A DNA stretch of 7,917 nt from Ilumatobacteraceae bacterium (lineage in GTDB: Bacteria > Actinomycetota > Acidimicrobiia > Acidimicrobiales > Ilumatobacteraceae). The notes under the pieces are model-generated. The model saw only the letters and a program-made list of their open reading frames with translations, did no database searches and had not been told where the DNA came from. Below, piece by piece: positions 5,207 to 7,917 of the stretch. The DNA lies in contig JAODBQ010000136.1 in assembly GCA_025464045.1 (NCBI GenBank), forward strand, positions 1-7,917. Reading direction: 5' to 3'. The number at the start of each line of letters is the position of its first letter. Position 1 is the stretch's first letter. A program made the translations under genes and the position numbers.

Positions 5207-6673
5207 ATGTGCGCTGACGGTGAACACGTTCGCCGTGAGGGGCGGCTGTCCGAGCCGGTCGTCGTCGCCATCGTCTACGTCGCCGCGCTGTTCGTGTCGA
5301 TCCTCGACACCACGATCATCAACGTCGCACTCCCGACGCTGGCCGCCGACTTCAAGGTGCCGACGGCCTCGATCGAGTGGGTCGTCACCGGCTACCTGCT
5401 GAGCCTGGCGGTGTGGATCCCGGCATCGGGATGGATCGGCGATCGGTTCGGCACCAAGCGGGTGATGCTGATCGCGTTGGCGATCTTCACGGCCTCGTCG
5501 TTGCTGTGTGGTCTGTCCACGTCGCTCCCGCAGCTGATCACCTTCCGCATCGTGCAGGGTGTGGGCGGCGGGATGCTGACACCGGTGGGACTGGCCATGC
5601 TGTTCCGCGCCTTCCCTCCCGAACAGCGGGCGGCCGCATCGAAGGTGTTGATCATCCCGACCGCGATCGCCCCCGCTTCCGGTCCGGTGATCGGCGGTCT
5701 GCTGATCGACAAGCTGTCGTGGCACTGGGTGTTCTTCGTCAACGTGCCCTTGGGCGTCGGCGCCTTCGTGTTCGGTGTTGTCTTCCTCCGGGAGCATCGC
5801 GAGCCGCGACCCGGCCGGTTCGACCTCCCCGGTTTCGTCTTGTCAGCGATCGCCCTGAGCGCGTTGCTGCTCGCCTTGAGCGAGGGACCTCAACGCGGGT
5901 GGGGTTCGCCGGTCGTCGCCGGCGCCGCCGTCACCGCCATCTTGGGCGCGATCGTGCTCGTGCGGGTCGAGCTGACGACCCCGGAACCGATGCTCAACCT
6001 GCGCCTGCTGCGCAACCGCATGTTCCGGTCGACCAACACCGTGTCGGCGTTCTCGACGGCGTCGTTCCTCGCGGTGCTGTTCATCATGCCCACCTACCTG
6101 CAGGTGGTGAAGGGAGCCTCGGCGCTGGCCGCCGGCCTCGCGACCTTCCCGGAGGCGCTCGGCGTGCTCTGCTCCTCGCAGCTGGTTGGCCGTCTCTACC
6201 CCGGGATCGGGCCGCGACGGCTGATGATTGCCGGCCTGATCGGTATGTCGTCGTGCATGGTGCTGCTGTCACGCGTCGACCTCTCGACGAGCCTGTGGGT
6301 CGTCCGCGTGCTCATGTTCATGCTCGGCTCGTCGTTCGCCTTCATGATCATCTCTCTCCAGGCGGCCTCGTTCGCCACGATCTCGCCTGCCGACACCGGG
6401 CGGGCGGCCGCCCTGTTCAGCACGCAGCGCCAGATGTGTGCTGCGATCGGAGTCGCCATCGTGGCGACCTACCTCGCCGCGTTCCTCCCGGGCGACGAGG
6501 GTGAGGGTGCGGCGCCGATCGACCAGGTCTCGGCGTTCCAGGGCGCATTGCTGGTCGCCGCCGCCATCGCAGCGTGTGGGATCTCCGCCGCCTGGCACGT
6601 CCGCGACACCGACGCAATCGGGACGATGCGTCGGCGTGACGACGCACGGACTGCAGCCCCGGTCGTCCACTGA
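5207..6673 (+). CDS. MFS transporter, DHA2 (EmrB/QacA) family, drug or metabolite efflux
   Basis: Inner-membrane proton-driven exporter, 488 aa, the usual length for the 14-helix DHA2 family. Visible hallmarks: first helix with LDTTIINVALPTLA (33-46, the LDxTIVNVALP motif of DHA2 proteins); loop 2-3 motif A GWIGDRFGTKR (75-85); motif B region RIVQGVGGGML (114-124); antiporter motif C APASGPVIGG (155-164) followed by WHWVFFVNVPLG (172-183), the near-universal DHA2 W-x-W-x-FF-x-NVPLG block. Many hydrophobic segments follow to near residue 470. The only plausible start is the ATG at 5207, since later in-frame start codons would cut into the first helix. It probably has its own promoter and is separated from the dioxygenase by a hairpin. 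The substrate cannot be told. Export of the product of the neighbouring dioxygenase is possible, but nothing in the sequence shows it. Confidence 0.95.
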   Translation: MCADGEHVRREGRLSEPVVVAIVYVAALFVSILDTTIINVALPTLAADFKVPTASIEWVVTGYLLSLAVWIPASGWIGDRFGTKRVMLIALAIFTASSLLCGLSTSLPQLITFRIVQGVGGGMLTPVGLAMLFRAFPPEQRAAASKVLIIPTAIAPASGPVIGGLLIDKLSWHWVFFVNVPLGVGAFVFGVVFLREHREPRPGRFDLPGFVLSAIALSALLLALSEGPQRGWGSPVVAGAAVTAILGAIVLVRVELTTPEPMLNLRLLRNRMFRSTNTVSAFSTASFLAVLFIMPTYLQVVKGASALAAGLATFPEALGVLCSSQLVGRLYPGIGPRRLMIAGLIGMSSCMVLLSRVDLSTSLWVVRVLMFMLGSSFAFMIISLQAASFATISPADTGRAAALFSTQRQMCAAIGVAIVATYLAAFLPGDEGEGAAPIDQVSAFQGALLVAAAIAACGISAAWHVRDTDAIGTMRRRDDARTAAPVVH

Positions 6674-6700
6674 CCTCTGTCCCACGCCGAGATCCCAGCG

Positions 6701-6719
6701 CCGCCGATACGACCGGCGG
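6701..6719 (+). terminator. Hairpin downstream of the MFS gene, possible terminator
   Basis: CCGCCG at 6701-6706 pairs with CGGCGG at 6714-6719 around a 7-base loop, 27 bases after the MFS stop codon. No T-tract follows. It is the best terminator candidate for this gene, but termination is inferred. Confidence 0.35.
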
Positions 6720-6935
6720 TACCTGAGGCTCCCGTTCGCGTTATCGGCGACCACGCCCGCCGCATCCCCAAACGCGCGAGTGATCCCGCTGACAACGATG
6801 TCCCGCAACGCCTGCTGGCGGCGGTCCTGATGCACGAGTGTGAGCCGTCGGCGTCCGGTCGGTCTCTCGGGCTCGCCGGGGAAACGAGACGGCACCCTGT
6901 CCTAACCACCATGGCGCGATCGGCGGCTTGACGCA

Positions 6936-6953
6936 GAACGCGGACTGACGTTC
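6936..6953 (-). terminator. Weak hairpin downstream of the DUF35 gene
   Basis: GAACG (6936-6940) pairs with CGTTC (6949-6953) around eight bases, seven bases beyond the DUF35 stop codon in the direction of minus-strand transcription. The stem is short and there is no T-tract, so a terminator role is only a possibility. Confidence 0.22.
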
Positions 6954-6960
6954 GCCTCAT

Positions 6961-7392
6961 TCAGGACAGTTCGACGAGCGGGGCAGCAGCCGCCGGCCGG
7001 AACCGCAGCAGCGTGATGCCGTCGCTGCCGTGGTCGAACACGGGCAACACCGGCAGGCCGATGCGGATCTCGTCGGGCCCGAGACCGACGAGCGTGGTGG
7101 TCATCCGCACGCCCTCGTCGAGCTCGACGATGGCGAGGAGCTGCGGGACCTGGGCGGCGAACGCAGGGTGCGTGGCCTGCCGGGCGACGGTGTAGCTGTA
7201 GACGGTTCCTCGCCCGGACACCGTGTGCCACTCGAGATCGTCGGAAAGGCACGACGGGCAGCGCGGGCGTGGGTAGAACACCCATGCGTTGCAGGCCCGG
7301 CAGCGTTGCAGCCGCACCTCCTCGGCGGCCAGCCCGTCCCAGAACGGTCGGGTCGCGTCGATCGCGACGGGCCGGGGCAGTTCCTCGCCCAT
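6961..7392 (-). CDS. DUF35 Zn-ribbon/OB-fold protein, thiolase partner
   Basis: Small accessory protein, 143 aa, the usual length for this family. The N-terminal helix region (TRPFWDGLAAEEVRLQRC) leads into a zinc ribbon with four cysteines, Cys31-x2-Cys34 and Cys45-x2-Cys48. An OB-fold follows (GRGTVYSYTVARQATHPAF, then PQLLAIVELDEGVRMTTTLVG). Proteins of this type bind thiolase-like enzymes; in steroid-degrading actinobacteria the DUF35 domain of ChsH2 is required by the aldolase Ltp2, and related pairs occur in other acyl-CoA pathways. Here the gene starts 3 bp after the stop of a thiolase-like gene, so the two are surely cotranscribed and their products probably form a complex. The ATG at 7392 has only a weak ribosome-binding site, consistent with translational coupling. 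The exact substrate is not shown. Confidence 0.93.
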   Translation of the reverse strand: MGEELPRPVAIDATRPFWDGLAAEEVRLQRCRACNAWVFYPRPRCPSCLSDDLEWHTVSGRGTVYSYTVARQATHPAFAAQVPQLLAIVELDEGVRMTTTLVGLGPDEIRIGLPVLPVFDHGSDGITLLRFRPAAAAPLVELS

Positions 7393-7395
7393 CGC

Positions 7396-7917
7396 TCAAC
7401 CGCCCCGGACGATGAGCGCTGTCTGCTCGGACATGATGCCGCCGGTCCCCGAGACGTAGACGTTGTCGCACGACGCCACCTGGGCGCCCCCGGCCTCACC
7501 GCGCACCTGCCGGACCGCCTCGGTCACCTGCGAGAAGCCACCGGCCAGACCCGCCTGTCCGAAGCCGAGCTGCCCGCCGTGGGTGTTGACGGGGAAGCTG
7601 CCGGCGAAGGTGAGGTCGTTGTCGCGCACGAAGCCCATGCCCTCGCCCTTGGCGCAGAAACCGGAGTCCTCGATCGAGAGCAGCACCGTGATCGTGTAGC
7701 AGTCGTAGAGCTGCACGGCGTCGATGTCCGAGCGCTGCACGCCGGCCATCGCGAACGCGCTGTCGGCGGCGGGGCCGATCGGCGTGTGCAACAGATCGGG
7801 GGCGTACGTCGGCGTCTTGTGGGTGAGGTGCTCCCCGAACCCGGCGATGTGCACGGGTCGGTGCTTCGCGGCGCGGCGGGCGACCTCGGCGGACGTGACC
7901 ACCACCGCGGCGCCGCC
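7396..7917 (-). CDS. Thiolase-like / lipid-transfer-protein-type enzyme (partial, N-terminus off the right edge)
   Basis: C-terminal 173 residues of a thiolase-superfamily protein; the reading frame is open through the right edge (GGAAVVVTSAEVARR). Visible family features are DIDAVQLYDCYTITVLLSIE (the YDC-x-T block, near 7690-7710), the PVNTHGGQLGFGQAG loop (NTHGG encoded at 7573-7587), EAVRQVRGEAGGAQV and the final GTGGIMSEQTALIV. In this branch the usual thiolase GHP loop is replaced, here by GQAG, and no second catalytic cysteine is visible there. It therefore resembles the DUF35-associated non-condensing thiolase-like proteins, such as the retro-aldol enzyme Ltp2, more than a classic acetyl-CoA acetyltransferase. 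The N-terminal nucleophile region is outside the window, so catalytic competence cannot be judged. The downstream DUF35 gene supports a two-subunit enzyme. Confidence 0.9.
   Translation of the reverse strand, partial: GGAAVVVTSAEVARRAAKHRPVHIAGFGEHLTHKTPTYAPDLLHTPIGPAADSAFAMAGVQRSDIDAVQLYDCYTITVLLSIEDSGFCAKGEGMGFVRDNDLTFAGSFPVNTHGGQLGFGQAGLAGGFSQVTEAVRQVRGEAGGAQVASCDNVYVSGTGGIMSEQTALIVRGG

Larger units (their letters stand above)
6674..6960. other. Convergent intergenic region, no convincing gene
   Basis: These 287 bases lie between the 3' ends of the MFS gene (plus) and the DUF35 gene (minus). Besides the two weak hairpins listed separately there is a GTCTC/GAGAC pairing (6862-6866 with 6886-6890, 19-base loop). 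A plus-strand stretch open from 6726 to about 6930 has moderate coding-like composition, but it has no start codon at its beginning, no ribosome-binding site and no recognisable motif. I see no RNA gene, repeat or mobile element. It could hold a decayed gene, but nothing identifies one. Confidence 0.5.

Noticed and set aside
6269..6895. Minus-strand open frame of 208 codons over the MFS 3' end and the convergent gap
   Set aside because: Most of it is antisense to the MFS transporter. The part in the gap has no recognisable domain or good ribosome-binding site.
1..7917. CRISPR array, insertion sequence, integrase or phage genes
   Set aside because: No regularly spaced direct repeats, transposase or recombinase motifs, or terminal inverted repeats were seen on either strand.

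Overview
The window is high-GC DNA (roughly 70 percent G+C by eye) with strong third-position GC bias. It has GTG as well as ATG starts, several genes with no Shine-Dalgarno sequence but a TANNNT box just upstream, and a lipoprotein with a long Ser/Thr/Ala linker after its lipobox. Together these point to an actinobacterium, perhaps the Acidimicrobiia (Ilumatobacter-like). The lineage is an inference from sequence style only.

Left part (1-3967, all on the minus strand, listed in transcription order): an isopenicillin-N-synthase-family 2-oxoglutarate/Fe(II)-type dioxygenase; an XRE-cupin regulator overlapping its 3' end; a 103-bp gap that holds a probable promoter and a tRNA-like fragment; a BMP/PnrA-family solute-binding lipoprotein; and the ATPase of the matching ABC importer, which runs off the left edge. 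The permease genes are presumably just outside.

Centre (3968-5206): a short divergent promoter region with two dyad sequences separates the first dioxygenase from a second, paralogous dioxygenase on the plus strand. A GC-rich hairpin follows the second gene. The simplest reading is an uptake-and-oxidation module: the BMP-type importer brings in a small solute, possibly a nucleobase, nucleoside or related N-heterocycle as for other BMP transporters. One or both dioxygenases hydroxylate it, and the XRE-cupin protein senses substrate or product. The substrate cannot be read from the sequence.

Right part (5207-7917): a plus-strand DHA2-type MFS transporter with 14 expected membrane spans; a 287-bp convergent intergenic stretch with weak hairpins and no convincing gene; then, on the minus strand, a DUF35 zinc-ribbon/OB-fold protein and, 3 bp upstream of it, the C-terminal part of a thiolase-like (lipid-transfer-protein type) enzyme that runs off the right edge. 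Such thiolase/DUF35 pairs act on acyl-CoA or steroid side-chain intermediates and are probably unrelated to the left-hand module.

No rRNA, intact tRNA, CRISPR array, insertion sequence or complete mobile element was seen. The items most worth a second look are the paired divergent dioxygenases coupled to the XRE-cupin/BMP importer, the dyads between them, and the truncated tRNA-like sequence at about 2296-2342.
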